A stretch of 64,000 nucleotides of DNA from Liolophura sinensis. Taxonomy: Eukaryota > Mollusca > Polyplacophora > Chitonida > Chitonidae. The notes under the pieces were generated by a model. That model had not been told where the DNA came from, ran no database searches, and saw only the letters and a program-made list of their open reading frames with translations. The translations under genes and the position numbers were made by a program. Below, one piece after another: positions 50,644-63,900 of the stretch. The stretch lies in the NCBI RefSeq assembly GCF_032854445.1, contig NC_088301.1, positions 1,552,001 through 1,616,000 on the forward strand. The letters are read 5' to 3'. Every line of letters begins with the position of its first letter. Positions within the stretch are counted from its first letter, which is position 1.

Positions 50644-50994
50644 ACGTTGCATAACACTATGGACAGATACATATAACTATCAGGAATACCAGTATAAGAC
50701 GTATACATGCAAGAGTTAATGGTGGAGAAAACATAAAACTTATATAAAGTTCGGTTTTAAGTCATTGCTTTGGAATGAGCACAACATTGAGAAAGTGCAT
50801 ACCTGTACACTTGTGGATGAATACGCAAAGAGTTAATGGTGGAGAAAACATAAAACTTGTATAAAGTTCAGTTTTAAGTCATTCCTTTGGAATGAGCACA
50901 ACATTGAGAAAGTGCATACCTGTACACTTGTGGATGAATACATTCACATGATGTTTGCTCATTGCCATCCAAAGCAAAATTTCTGTTTTGTGAT

Positions 50995-51656
50995 GGTAAT
51001 GACCACACTGTCTTCTTCCAGGCTGTTTTGGCAGTGTACATGTATTTGTTGTTTACATAATTGCTTACAGTAATTATCACTGGTAATGACCACACTGTCT
51101 TCTTCCAGGCTGTTTTGGCAGTGTACAAGTATTTGTTGTTTACATAATTGCTTACAGTTATTATCACTGGTAATGGCCATACTGTCTTCTTCCAGGCTGT
51201 TTTGGCAGTGTACATGTACATGTATTTGTTGTTTACATAATTGCTTACAGTTATTATCACTGGTAATGGCCATACTGTCTTCTTCCTTACAGTAATTATC
51301 ACTGGTAATGACCTCACTGTCTTCTTCCTGGCTGTTTTGGCAGTGTACAAGTATTTGTTGTTTACATAATTGCTTACAGTAATTATCACGGTAATGACCA
51401 CACTGTCTTCTTCCAGGCTGTTTTGGCAGTGTACATGTATTTGTTGTTTACATAATTGCTTACAGTAATTATCACTAGTAATGGCCATACTGTCTTCTTC
51501 CAGGCTGTTTTGGCAGTGTACATGTATTTGTTATTTACATAATTGCTTACAGTAATTATCACTGGTAATGGCCATACTGTCTTCTTCCTTACAGTAATTA
51601 TCACCGGTAATGACCACACTGTCTTCTTCCAGGCTGTTTTGGCAGTGTATATGTAC
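50995..51656. repeat. Composite 87-bp/42-bp minisatellite, 7 long units (copy B)
   Basis: Same units as at 34.4-35.6 kb, with two short units. One unit has an expanded TACATGTACATGTA and one has a single-base loss near 51,389 that breaks the long minus-strand frame seen in copy A, which argues against coding. Confidence 0.95.
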
Positions 51657-52239
51657 TAGGTAGACCGCCTCTCTGTGCGGAAGAGCAGAAAGCATTGTTT
51701 TTTGGTTTTTCTTTCTTTTTACTGACGTCACTCTGGGATAGGCTTTTAGCAGACAGATGCCTTTTTTTGTTCACAAAGCAAAATAATTACATTTGATCCA
51801 ATTTGACATGTGGGATATGATTTAATTCTTTGTTTTCTCAGTGATGTTTGTTTTTACATAGAAGTTGTTATAACAGTTAGGGAAAGAAACAATGATGTTT
51901 TGACATTTGTGTTTGTTTGGATATGTATGTAAATAAATACATGACACATAAAGCTTTTGTATGTTTGGGGCCCTTACCCGACCATAAGGCCATCCTTAAA
52001 AGCAGCTTGGTTTGCTGTTGGGGTACTTTTCCCATCTGATGTGACTTGGGCCTTAAAGCTGTGTAGATTGTTGTTCATCCCTGCCTTTGCAGTGATGAAT
52101 TGTGGGCTGGCTATACACATGTAAATCTACAGTAAATCTTCATACAACATTTTCAACCTCCTTAACACTTGTTTCCATCGGAATTTATGCTTAAATTATT
52201 ATGAAAATGTCGCCAAAAATAATTGATTTATCCTATCTC

Positions 52240-52281
52240 CCTCCTCCTCCCTACTCCCTCCTCCCCCCCCCCCCCCCCCCC
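52240..52281. repeat. C-rich homopolymer tract (copy B)
   Basis: CTCCTCC repeats followed by a poly-C run. Its length differs from copy A. Confidence 0.9.
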
Positions 52282-53648
52282 TTAGTTCTCTCAGAATGTT
52301 TAAAATATTGCTTGCACTGGTGGTTGAATATGCTGAGTTGACCTTGGGCCAAGTTGACATTGCGCGTACCTCATTGTAACCCCAGATGAACCTTCACAAA
52401 TGGCCCTTCTATGAATATTTTATTGAAGCTGGATATTTTTTTTCTGTCTCTTCCTGTAATTTTGTTCATAAAAAAGGGGTTTTCTTCTCTGACTTTCTCC
52501 AGAGCCCTCAGACACCCATCCAGAATTGTCTGAAACGTCTCACTCCCGAGGAAAAAAAATGGCTGCCAACGACCTTGATAGAACCATTTCTTCTGTTTCC
52601 ATGGAATTGTAGAATTAAGTAGAATTACATGACAAACTTGTATTTGTTCCAGTTATTGAAACCCTTAAAGTAAGTCACAGATTTCCCATCAAAAATACAT
52701 GAACATATGGAAAATGGAATTTAACCAAATGTGTCGGTATGGAAAGCCTTCATGTTAGAGCTTGCTGATTGCATTACGTAAAAGATTGATGAGCTGACAA
52801 CAAGTTTTAACCCACCGACCAAGAGGCCCATTATCTTATCAGTCAGTTCAAGGCTTGACAGTTATGAACTTTTCACTGCCATGCCAAAACTGTATGAATT
52901 ATAACATTGACATCAGGGGGACATTCCAATGTGTGCAGTGCATTGCTCCCAGTGGCACTGAGGTAAATCAAGCGGTCTTGTTTGAAGTAAAAACTTTGAA
53001 TGTCCTGTGATAAATGATGGACGACTTAACCTTGCTCTCAGTGATGTTTCTTTGGAAAACAACTTCCAGCTCTCATGTAATCACACTTGAAGCTGTTGTA
53101 AATTTTTCTTTGAAACTTGTTAGATGTTTAAAATTCTAAGGTACATTGTATTTACCAACAAAAAGAGCATTAGTTGTATTTTCCATTTCTTGATCAAAGC
53201 TAGAGCTTGTTAAAATGTTAGTGTATGTAAGAATCATACCTGTTCAAACTACATGGAACTACAGGTTGTCATTTGTGTGAGAGTATTACATTTTGTGTTA
53301 CCTGATATCCAATTAACAAAAGGCCCACTGAACTCTCTGGTAGCAGCTTAATTAAACGCTATAATTGGCCATCTTATTTAAGAGAGTTTCCTTGTAAGGT
53401 AATTCAGACAAGGTTGAAAACTCCTGCTTTAATTAATTCGGTGTTGATGGAAGACATAAATTTTATTGTTCCATTAATAACATTCAGATGCGAAAGTTCT
53501 GTTGCTGATATCTGGTTTGACAGTGGTAAGGGAGTAGTTGCAATGGCAAGCATTAATTGGTTCCTTGGCTCCACACTTACATGTACATGAACAGGTTCAC
53601 CATGCCAGATTTATAAACTAGTGGTTTCTTGTGAGCTTCAGTTTGAAA

Positions 53649-54060
53649 TACATGTACATGTAGTATGTTACAGCACAGGTGCATTTTATTTTACATATAC
53701 AGTAGTACATTTGTAGAAATGAAAGAATGTGTAACCATGTTTGCAATGTTTACATGTACATGTAGTATGTTACATCATAGGTGCATTTTATTTTACATAT
53801 AGTACATTTGTAGAAATGAAAGAATATGTAACCATGTTTGCAATGTTTACATGTACATGTAGTATGTTACAGCACAGGTGCATTTTATTTTACATATAGT
53901 ACATTTGTAGAAATGAAAGAATGTGTAACCACGTTTGCAATGTTTACATGTACATGTAGTGTGTTACAGCACAGGTGCATTTTATTTTACATGTAGTACA
54001 TTTGTAGAAATGAAAGAATGTGTAAACCACGTTTGCAATGTTTACATGTACATGCACATA
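53649..54060. repeat. 97-102-bp minisatellite, 4 units plus partial (copy B)
   Basis: TACATGTACATGTAGT starts at 53,649, 53,751, 53,848 and 53,945, with a partial at 54,043. One unit fewer than copy A. Confidence 0.95.
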
Positions 54061-57000
54061 CTGATACATGTAAAACTTGCTGTCAAAAGAGCTGTATAAT
54101 TAAAATTATACAAGGGTCTTGAACTCTGTAAGATGTTTTTAATTCCTTATAAAGTATTGATACAGCACACATTTACATGAAGTTTGCTGTTGAGTGTAGG
54201 TAGCTGAATTTGATCGTGCCAACAGTACGTTCAAATTGTAAATGACAAGACAAGCCAGGTTTTAGTCTGCATGCACCTACAGGTTAAGTTATGCAAGATT
54301 TCATTATGGGAGGGAAATATTGTTTCGGCTGGTTTAATAGTGTGGTTTGTGAGAGATATACAAACATTGACTAGGATCTGTCATGTTATGATCTGTGTCT
54401 GGGCCCTTCACGGGTCTTTATCAGACAATCTGACACGAAGGATCTACATTGTGTTTTTTAACCACCAGTTTTTCTGTTGTTTAAGTGCAATTTGTCAATT
54501 TTAGCTCCTGTTATTAAAAATGGTAACACATGGTCATGTTTTCTTTGACAATGCCATCACACAAGTTGTCGATAGTCCTTCTTTTTTATGAGCTCGTATA
54601 ACTGTAATGGTTTATATTCCCCAAACAGTAATTATGTTGTAAAAGATCCAGCAGTGTTAGGGTGATCTGGATTGTCTCGGTGTCTAACTGTGGAAGAACT
54701 ACACTGGCCGAATGCGGCTACCCAGATGTAATCAGGCTGGAGTAACTTTTAGATGAAGCTGTTTTTATGCACTTTGCATTGGTTGTTTTTGTAAGTCAGG
54801 GAACACTATAGCGTAAGCTTCTGTGTGTTAATGACTGCGCTGGTTTGTATCCTGTGTGGACGGGTGTTACAAGTGACTCGTCAGGGAAGGAAGAAGCTGT
54901 AAACGTTAATTGGACATGTCAGGAAAGCTATCAGGTAAATTAGACAGAGAGTGTTGAGCTTGCCAAGGTTAGACGGCTGCGATCCTAGCCAGGCCCGTTG
55001 TGTTGACTTAAGACTAGCTCCTTAGGCTGAGTCAGAACTGCAGGAAAAATGACAAGTGCTGGCCCTAGATGGGATTATTTCAACTTGTGTCCTGGACAAA
55101 GGATAGAGAATCGCAACTCCATTATCCTTGCACGGCTGTCAGTTGTTCTGGCAGAGTGGCGCTTGTTATGTCCCTCATAATTCATTCATTTGCATGTATA
55201 CACTATGGGCAAAGGAGTCCTTACTTTTGAAGTACTGGAAGTCTATGTTCTCCTAGTGTACATGTATATCAATAAATACAGGGTGGTGCAATTAATTCTC
55301 TGTAATGTCAATTTTAATTTTTGTATGGTATACATGTAGATCTATACAAGTAGCTCTTTGTTTTATTCTTTTGACTTCCAACTTTAGAGTAAAATATTTT
55401 GAATAAAATGTTGAAAGATCATATAAATGATGCAAATGTCATATATTTTATATAAGATTTTGTGCTTTCATTATAGAATTACAGTAGGGATACAGGCACT
55501 TCTTGAAGAGATGAACCTTAGAAAAATGCAAGAACTACAAATAAAGCTTTAATTTCTATATAATAGCGACTGTTAGGGCATATAGTCAGATTGAACAGTG
55601 TTGTGAAATTTTGTAGTTGAAACAAATAAATTAATGAAACCTTTGCTTAAAAAAGGCAACTGTCAAACTATACAATTTGCTCTTCCTATAGGCCCCCAGT
55701 AGCAGTATATATGAACCTGTGTAAATGTGTGTGGTCAGTGTCTACTCGGTGTCCTCCACCCAATTTGTCAGTATGCTGTAGAATACAGTGTGATATTACC
55801 AGGCAGCCTCAGTCAGAATGATGTTGTTAGATACATTCACATATGTTCTGTATTTGTTGACACACCTTTATGAGCCAGTAATGTAATTAGTCTGAGTAAG
55901 ATCCAGGAACTATAGCCATATAATCAATAATGTTATCTTTAATAACCGGAGAAACCCACCGTCAGCAAGCTGACGCAGCATTTTGTGCACAAGTTATTAC
56001 ATCTAGCAAGTGTATGGGAGTACTTTGTGCGTATCTTGTACATGCCACTGCAGCAGTCCTCAAACAGCCATCAGATTCACTCTGATTAATGCTGACAAAT
56101 GGCTGGAATTATCCTTGTACATATAGCGGGACTGGTTTTTAACCCATCACTCTCACCCACAGAGCCCTATCACTGCTGGACTGATAAGGCGGACACCTGA
56201 GCACATATTACTGCTCAGCTGATTTGGAGTACAAGGGTATAGCTGGTGTGTGGTTCACAGGATCACAGTAGCCTGGTTCAGTTGAGGGTATCATAGCAGG
56301 CAGGCAGATCTGTGGCTGTCCATTCTCGCCTGTCCCCACCAGAGAGGCCATTCTGCTGCCTGCCCACAGCAGGGATTGGCCCCCCCCCCCCAAACCTCTG
56401 TTTGTTATTGGGCCACTTGACTGCGATAATAGCTTTTCCACTGGTGAGTGTGTATGCTCTCCAGTGCTGTACAGACAGGTTGATTGTCTGCAATATGTGG
56501 GCTGGTATATACAAGCATTGTACTACTCCACCTGCAGGCTTTTCTCCGATTGAACTCTTGCTAGGAAGTTTCCCTGTTGAGCACAGCTCTGGTCCACATG
56601 TCTCAAGCTCCAGGTCCTGGCTTACATGTATGCCTGAACAGTTAGTACAGAACTAGAGCTGTGATAATCTTCTATAGGAGACAGTATTTGTCAGATAATC
56701 AGTGAAGGAGTGTTACTCTCATTGTATAGGCGAAGCAGCTCCTATTGTGTGAACAATCCTCCCATTATCTGGTTTTGTCCTTTGACCTAAAAACTAGGTT
56801 TTTATGCCAGGTTAGTTATGTTGCTCAGTTTGAGAGGATTTAGGGAGCTGACACAGGCTGATGGGGTAACTACTGTGAGCTGTTCAGACAGATTAGCTGA
56901 CATACTTGTATGATACTGTGAATAGTAAACACAAAATACACAGAGTTTTCCTGAATGAGATGAACCAGTTAATTGTTTGTAGCTCGACAGCTTAATTGCT

Positions 57001-57420
57001 ACCGACTTGTTTTCCCCCAATTAGTGGAAATATTTAAGAGTGCTTGTCACCTGTAATTTGGATACCTGGATGTATCTGGTGAAGAACAGGTATGTTGGAC
57101 ACCATTCTTCATTGGACCTTTGTCTTGGTTGATCATCAGCCTTTACATTGATGTGGTTGAAGTTTCTAAGGCTTCTGTCAAAGGAGATTCTCCTTTGTTG
57201 ATGTTTTCAGGTTAGTGAGTACTTCAGAGAAACAGAAGGTTCTGGTTGAGCTGGCTTGAATGACTTTTGTCTCAATTAATGATGGCATGAGACACTGAGT
57301 GAAGTTTGATACAGATAAGATCTGTCTTGTCCCATGCTGTATACGAATGGTGTTTGTTATAGAATCTGTCTAATTGTTCCATGCCCATGACTAATGAAGT
57401 GTGTTCTCTTATCTTCCTAG

Positions 57421-57662
57421 GGATAACTGCCACCCCTGGAGACCTGCATCTTGAGGAGCTGCCCCTGTGTGTCAGGATCAATGTAGCCTGTGGGTAACAA
57501 CTTCACCTGAAACTGGGAGAGTCCGGGAGGTTGTAAAAGCCCACAGAATGGCTTTCAGGTGGGACAGGAGCATGAGGTTTAGCTGCTTCACCTGTCTCCT
57601 GGAACTGATCATTTCCTTGTTACTCATCACCACAGACAGCCCAGCTTTGGCAGAGAAGACAT
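57421..57662 (+). CDS. First coding exon, signal peptide of an unidentified secreted or membrane protein (copy B)
   Basis: Counterpart of the copy A exon, here continuous with the right flank. The acceptor is TCTTATCTTCCTAG (AG at 57,419-57,420), the ATG is at 57,548 and the donor CAT/GTAAGT is at 57,663. Coding is 38 codons plus one base (phase 1). The peptide has a basic MAFRWDRSMRF start, a CLLELIISLLLI core and a likely cleavage after SPALA. Because this copy leads directly into the downstream genomic sequence, it is the one that should be used for the gene model. Later exons must begin in phase 1. One weak candidate is at 61,500; others are presumably beyond 64,000. No named family can be given from a leader exon. 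Confidence 0.78.
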
Positions 57663-57935
57663 GTAAGTATACTATAACACCGTTCTGCTGAGGAGTCTGA
57701 TGTGTAACAAATAGAGAAGTTGTGCTTTTAGAACCATATTTATACATTCTTCCACTTGGAACTTACACATAGTAAAAACAGTTGATTTCAGACAGGTTTT
57801 ACATCAAAAGGCTCATTGAAGTGAAATATTCTTGATAATGGTTGAAAAAAAATGTATGGTACACATGTACTTTGCATGAACTGTACATTACTTAAACTGT
57901 CTTTTTTAAGTCACATGTTTTGTATACATATGTTT

Positions 57936-60900
57936 AGCCATGCATTTGAGCATTATTTACAGCGAGAAAACTGAACTTAATCTAAGTGCAAATGTCTGGA
58001 AGACACAATTAACTCCTGACCCCTGTCAGGCTTGAGTTGGGCTGTACATGTGCCTGTGATAAGATGAGGTTGAGAATGGAGTAAACTATTTGTGATACAA
58101 TGAACTGGCTATATTGTGATTATGGAGATTGGTAAGGTTTTGAGATGTCTGCGAAGATTATAGTGTCTAGACTATATAATGCTGTCTTTATGGTTCATTT
58201 TTGTGACCAAACTGATCGCTCCAAAGGTTAGTGATTCAGGTCTTGTACCATGGCCTTTATGTACGTGTCTGGATAGATGGAAATTGAAAGCAGGTGACAG
58301 GTCATGTAGGTGGCCTTCATGGTGATATATGGGTTTACAGTATATGCCTGTATGTACATGTACATAGATGCTGTCCTTTCTGCTGACCCAGGCTTATTGT
58401 CCAGACCAAGTGTGGAGCTAAGGGGACCAAGTTTAAGAGGGTTTGGGGACAAGTGGCTAGTCTTCACAGAAAGCATTCTGGTACAAATAAACAATTGGTG
58501 GGGCTCTCCAGAGCTGCTCTGATTGTGTGGACAGTCAGTCTATCTGCAGTTGTCTTGGGTTTCATGGTTAAAGTAACCAGTCCGTCAGCGGCTCCCACAC
58601 ACTCTCCTGTAACAGATTTTAGAGAGATTTCCCCGTGGGGATTCCCCTACATTGAACCCAGTAGTTGACTTAATGACAAATGGAATCGTTTAGCGCCAGA
58701 GGAGTCTGGGTTAAATGGGAATGAATTTACAGGAAAAGAATTCTCAACACCTTGAGGAATTGTCAGCACCTGTTCCAAGAACAGGTTAAACATACATGAT
58801 AGTGTTCCATAGACCAGCGTACTTGTAAGTGTAACTGTTTGTTAGTAAATGCGACTTTATATACAACAGTTCTTAGGTTCAAGCAGGACCTGGTGCTGGG
58901 TGCACAGATAGATACATGGTATTTGTCAGATTTTTACATGGGATTTTGATAATAGTAAAATTCTACAGGTGAATTGTACTTTCTTCTCTTTGTTATCTTG
59001 ACTATGTGGAGCCATGCTTGTGAAATGATAAAATGTCATATTGGCTGTCTTGTAGATGTAAAGTAGGTAATACATGTACACCTGTCTTAAGGGGAAGATT
59101 TTGTTCATATGAAATGTGGTAAAACATTTTGTGTTTGTATTAAGAAAATGGATATCTTAGTTACAGGTCTTGAAAAGGCTATGGACATTATAGTCTTACA
59201 TGTATGTATGCAAATATATTCCTGGAGAGACTTTAGAATTACTAAGCATTTTATAAAAAAAAAACTTCACAATTTGCTATACATGGACCCGCTTTGTTAG
59301 GGGTGCTTCTTATTTTAAGAGCTCAAATTATTTTTCAGCGCTAAATACATGTACCTCTAGATACCCACTCTGCTGTACTGATAGTCTCCACTCCCCAATA
59401 CAGAAGCCTGTCATGGTTAACCTGATAGGGTGCTAAATGTTTATTGCAATCCTCATTTTGTATGCATGTCAGTAATTACTGTGTTCAGAGGAACAATGAT
59501 GTATGGCAGCTTTCAGCTTGTAATTTACCACTTACATGTATATGATATGCTGGAGTAGCCAGCTGTCAGCATGTAGCTAGAGCTGTAAAACTGCCAGTGC
59601 AGGATATGACACATCGATTCTAGACGATTTAGGTAATACTAGAGACTTTCTTAAAGTATAGGTTTTCATTTTGTCTGATGGGTCCAGTGAATTTTCACCA
59701 ATCAGAATGCCTGGACTGTCACGCTAACAAAGCAGTGTGGGAAGTGTAATAGCCTCTTAATTCTGGCCTTTATTCATCACTTTTAAGTTAAATTTGTTCA
59801 AAACAAGATAGATATGTGTGCAACTGTGAAAGCTTAAAATTTTTCTTGTAATAAAAGAACATAATTTTACTCAACTAGTTATCAGCAGTGGTTCCTCTTT
59901 GGGAAGGAGTCCCACATGTTTGAGTGTAAATTTTATGTAGGTTGTATTTAAAAATCAAAACAACAGTAAAACTGTGTGGAGTCTTTTTTTTTCAGCTACA
60001 TGTATTTTTCTCTTTTGGTGTACATTAAAAAGGTCTTTCTTCATGTATGATTAACAGCAGTAAATGTGACTGATTATCATATAAAGTAGGAATTAAAACC
60101 TGCTGGGCTTGTGGCTTACTGTTGTCCTGGGTCTGCCCTAGGACTGGGGATTATCTGACATCCAGGCACATTCATTCTGCTGATTTAGCAGTGAGTTGAG
60201 ACTAAACCTCCCTTCATAGAGAACAGAGTCTTTCTTAGGCTGATTAGCAAGCCTAATGACCAAATGTGACAATTTATGGTCTGGGAAATCACGGTACTGG
60301 AATAAATATGCCAGTTTAAACTGATTTAGTGCCTGGGCAGACTGGAAGGTGGGGTCTCCAGTTCACTAAGGCAACTCTGATAAAACCCTCACCGCTGTCT
60401 TAAAAGAAACCAGATAGCATTGTTTGTACAAACTTTATGGCGGCACTGGACCCTGATAATGCATTCCTCAGATCTTCCTAAAAGAGGAATGGTGTTGTGT
60501 GCCCAATTGAATGCTTGTTTTGAGGAAGCGAGGGTGGGGGCTTGGTAAAAATGCAGGGGAGAGGAATGTACATTTAAGCATAGGCTGCTGGTTTGCTCAG
60601 TGAACATTACAAGCGACATGGTTGGTCACACACAATTACTCACTGTCCACCAGACTAGCTCTTAACTTGCCATCTACCTCTTTAATCCTCTGACTTATCT
60701 AGCTTTATGTCCTCAGAGTGCAGGCCAGTTGACCTGGGATGACATTTGTGATTTATGTAGGTATTGTTTTAACTCTGTGTATGTACAAGGTGGTCTGGTT
60801 AATGTGACACAGATAGCTGATACACAGGCTGTCAGCTGGGGGCGTGTAAAACCCCAGTAAGGATAGAGGGAACCAAAGATGTTGTGCATTTGCAAATTTG

Positions 60901-63900
60901 TAGTGTTGCCATTCTGACCAGAAGCTGAGAAATTAGTGTTGTGTACGTGTACATAATATCCACTGTGTGTTTTTACTTATCTTTTTTGGGTTTACAACAT
61001 GATTTTTCGGGGAGGATTATTTATGCACAGACTTGTTTTCTTTTTTTTTTTTTTAAATTTTTTTTCAGAGTCAGAGTCAGTTTGTAAGATGTAGCTTGTG
61101 AACAGTAGGATATAGTGACAATTCTGGGAGAATATTTGTGTAATATGCCAGTTTGATCACGTAAACAATTTTATGAAACTGTTATTTTATTGCACATGTA
61201 TATACATCTACTTTCTTGAGATTATTTTTATGTATAAAATTAGTATAACACTTTAAGAAGTATTTTATGATAGCTTTTAGAGATATAAAATTCATTCTTT
61301 TGTTTTTGATTGAATTATAGCTCATTATTAATTTACTTGTAGCCAAGGTGTTATATATCATTTCAGTCAAATGTTGTAACATGTCTTTAAGCTTGCTAGA
61401 ATTTCAGTAATGTAGATGTGCAGAGAAGTCACCCATGAATAAACTAATATTGACCATGAATTGCCCTCTTACAAGACATGTTTTTTTATCTTTCTTTAGC
61501 TACAAAGGTTGATAATATGGACAATGTAGAGGTTCTTCGTGACTTTCGAAACCACTAAGATTTTTTCCAGTGACCTTTAATGGGTATTTTTAGAGCCATA
61601 GCAAGTATGGTCAAATCACCTGGCTCTGTTTTCAAAAGGCAGGCTTTTGCTTGAATTCCCAATGCTCATTCCAGGAGAGAGGCTTTCAATTTTGCTAAGC
61701 TGGAAGTCTTTAGGTCACTGAAGATGCGAGTCAGGAGAAATGAGCCTTCATTTGACATTGACCATCCAGTCGAGCCCTTAAGGCTGCTGTTCCTCGTGCC
61801 AGCATTGACCGATCAATGACCAGCCCTCAGGGGTTTGGTTAACACATGCCTCCAGTTTGTACAAGCCTTCTTGTTCACCGGAGTTCTTAGATTGGCTACT
61901 CTTAAAATAATACACCAGTGTTTTTGATGTGGTGGACAGACATTATATTACTACAGTGTACATGTCTGTGTGTTGTGGCTTGCTTCAGCAGTTGTGACAT
62001 GTTAATTATTTCATTATTAAGTCCAAGTTCCCCTATTTCGGTGACATTTTGTGATGAGTGCATATATGCAAGAATTAAAACTCCTTTCCGTCTAATTGGC
62101 TTTGGCCAGAATGGTGGACATGTAGCGTTTTATAATGAATGTTTATGCACTCTGCAGATATCTGATGTATATATGTATAGGCAATGATGTATTGATGCAA
62201 TAATTCCAGGGGAACTGACGCAGAATCACGTACAAGACATATTATATATTTACTATGGAGGAGGGAGGTGGTTGTGCAATGTCATGTTTTTTTTTGAGAA
62301 AAACGTGAGTTAATGTAGTATCACCCTTTTTTCGCTTATGTTTCTAAAGGCAAAGTGTTGTTTCTCTGTTCACACATTTATTTCACAACCTTCTTTTGTT
62401 CACCAAAATATTTTGCAATATGGACTAAATCCAGGTATGTAAGTGCACAGAATGTAATATTTGTACATGTAGATTTTCTCAGAAGTATGCATGGATATAT
62501 GCTTACATTAGATTTTATATACTCTACTTTTGTTGTACCAGTTGGCATACAAGTATTAAAATTAATGAGCACTTGTGTAATAAACTTCCTGTGTATAACA
62601 CGATCGCATGGTGATGTGAATTCTGACATTGATATGCTGACCAGTATTCCCGTACACCCCACAGAAATCCATGGTGTGACCTCAGTCCGTGTCCTCACAA
62701 CGCTGTCTTACTTCAGCACTCAGCATTAAGATTTCTCACCGTCCCCTTAAATGACTTTTGTCGGCAGTCTGCAGTTTTCCAAATCAGTTTTGTATTTGCC
62801 GTATCGATTAATTCTGAGCGTCTGTTCATTAAGATCCTGTTTTGTGCCTCCATCAATAGAGCAATATCATTCCTGCATGACTGTTAATTAGCTGTTTGTT
62901 GCAGCAGCTTAGTCCCTCAACAGCTGATTGAGCGAGGAAATGAAGTAACGGTATGGTTTTGTGTCTCTAATTAACTCTTGTTTGGAAGTCCATGTGCACA
63001 TGCACTCTGACTCGTCATTTTTACCAGTTCAGGCATTTCTCATTGGAATGATAAACAAGAGCTTTGAATTCAGAAGGTTAACTTTCAGTCAGGAATTTCT
63101 CTAAATGTGAATGTTGATTGTATGCTGTGGGTGTAGTGATATCCCTGTACATGGGACTGTTCTTTAGATCTATTTTCATGGGGTTGAATACTCCTAAATC
63201 AAATTGTTACACACCCTATAATAAGCACAAGGGTACATTTACATGGAGATAAATGTGTTATAAAATAAAATGTGGAATAATTTTCTTATTAATCATTAAA
63301 GGATTAATTTGTGTGTTGATTTATGTTTTACAGAAAGTTTGGCTTCATCTATCTCTGTTATGAATTTTTCATGGCCTGTAGATGTACATGTAACTTTATG
63401 ATGTTTGATACATGTACAGTAATGTGTGGGTTTCCGTCAGATCATCTGCCTAACACTGGTGTTAAGTTTCATGTGTAGTACAGTTTGTAAATCCCATTGA
63501 TGGATGTACTGTACATTTATGTAACAGAAACAGTGAGAGATATGTGTTAAGGTAAGGTACTGTGGATTGTTTAATGTTATAAATGAGAACAACTGTGATC
63601 ACAGGCAGAGTGAGAAGAGGGTGTGGACAGTGGTCAGAAATGTGACAGTGATCAGGCTGACCAGCAGGATTCCACACGTGGCTAACACCTCAGGTCTGGT
63701 CACACCCGCTGACCGCTTATTGTCTGGAAACTACAAAGGTCGTTGTGTATTGTCATAGACTGAATAAACCACCTTTTCACAGTGTGAACACTTAATTCTG
63801 CCACTGTTTCAAATTTACAACTCAGCTGTGCTGGATGTGCATGTAGAACTCCATCATAAAGCCCTTTTTTAGGCTGCAAAAATTTAGCTGTCGAGAGACC

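Larger units (their letters stand above)
42169..57935. repeat. Large duplicated block, copy B (15,767 bp)
   Basis: It starts at the base after the gap with the sequence that begins copy A at 25,637. It is collinear with copy A up to TGTATACATATGTTT at 57,935 and then continues uninterrupted into unique DNA. Apart from the repeats listed and the exon at 57.4 kb it has no recognised gene. Confidence 0.97.

Noticed and set aside
52386-52622. 78-codon frame starting with ATG after an AG
   Set aside because: The equivalent in copy A (about 36,324) is interrupted by a stop, and there is no domain or splice support.
62355-62729. 124-codon plus-strand frame
   Set aside because: It overlaps a 106-codon minus-strand frame, has no domain or splice context, and is within chance expectation for this length of DNA.
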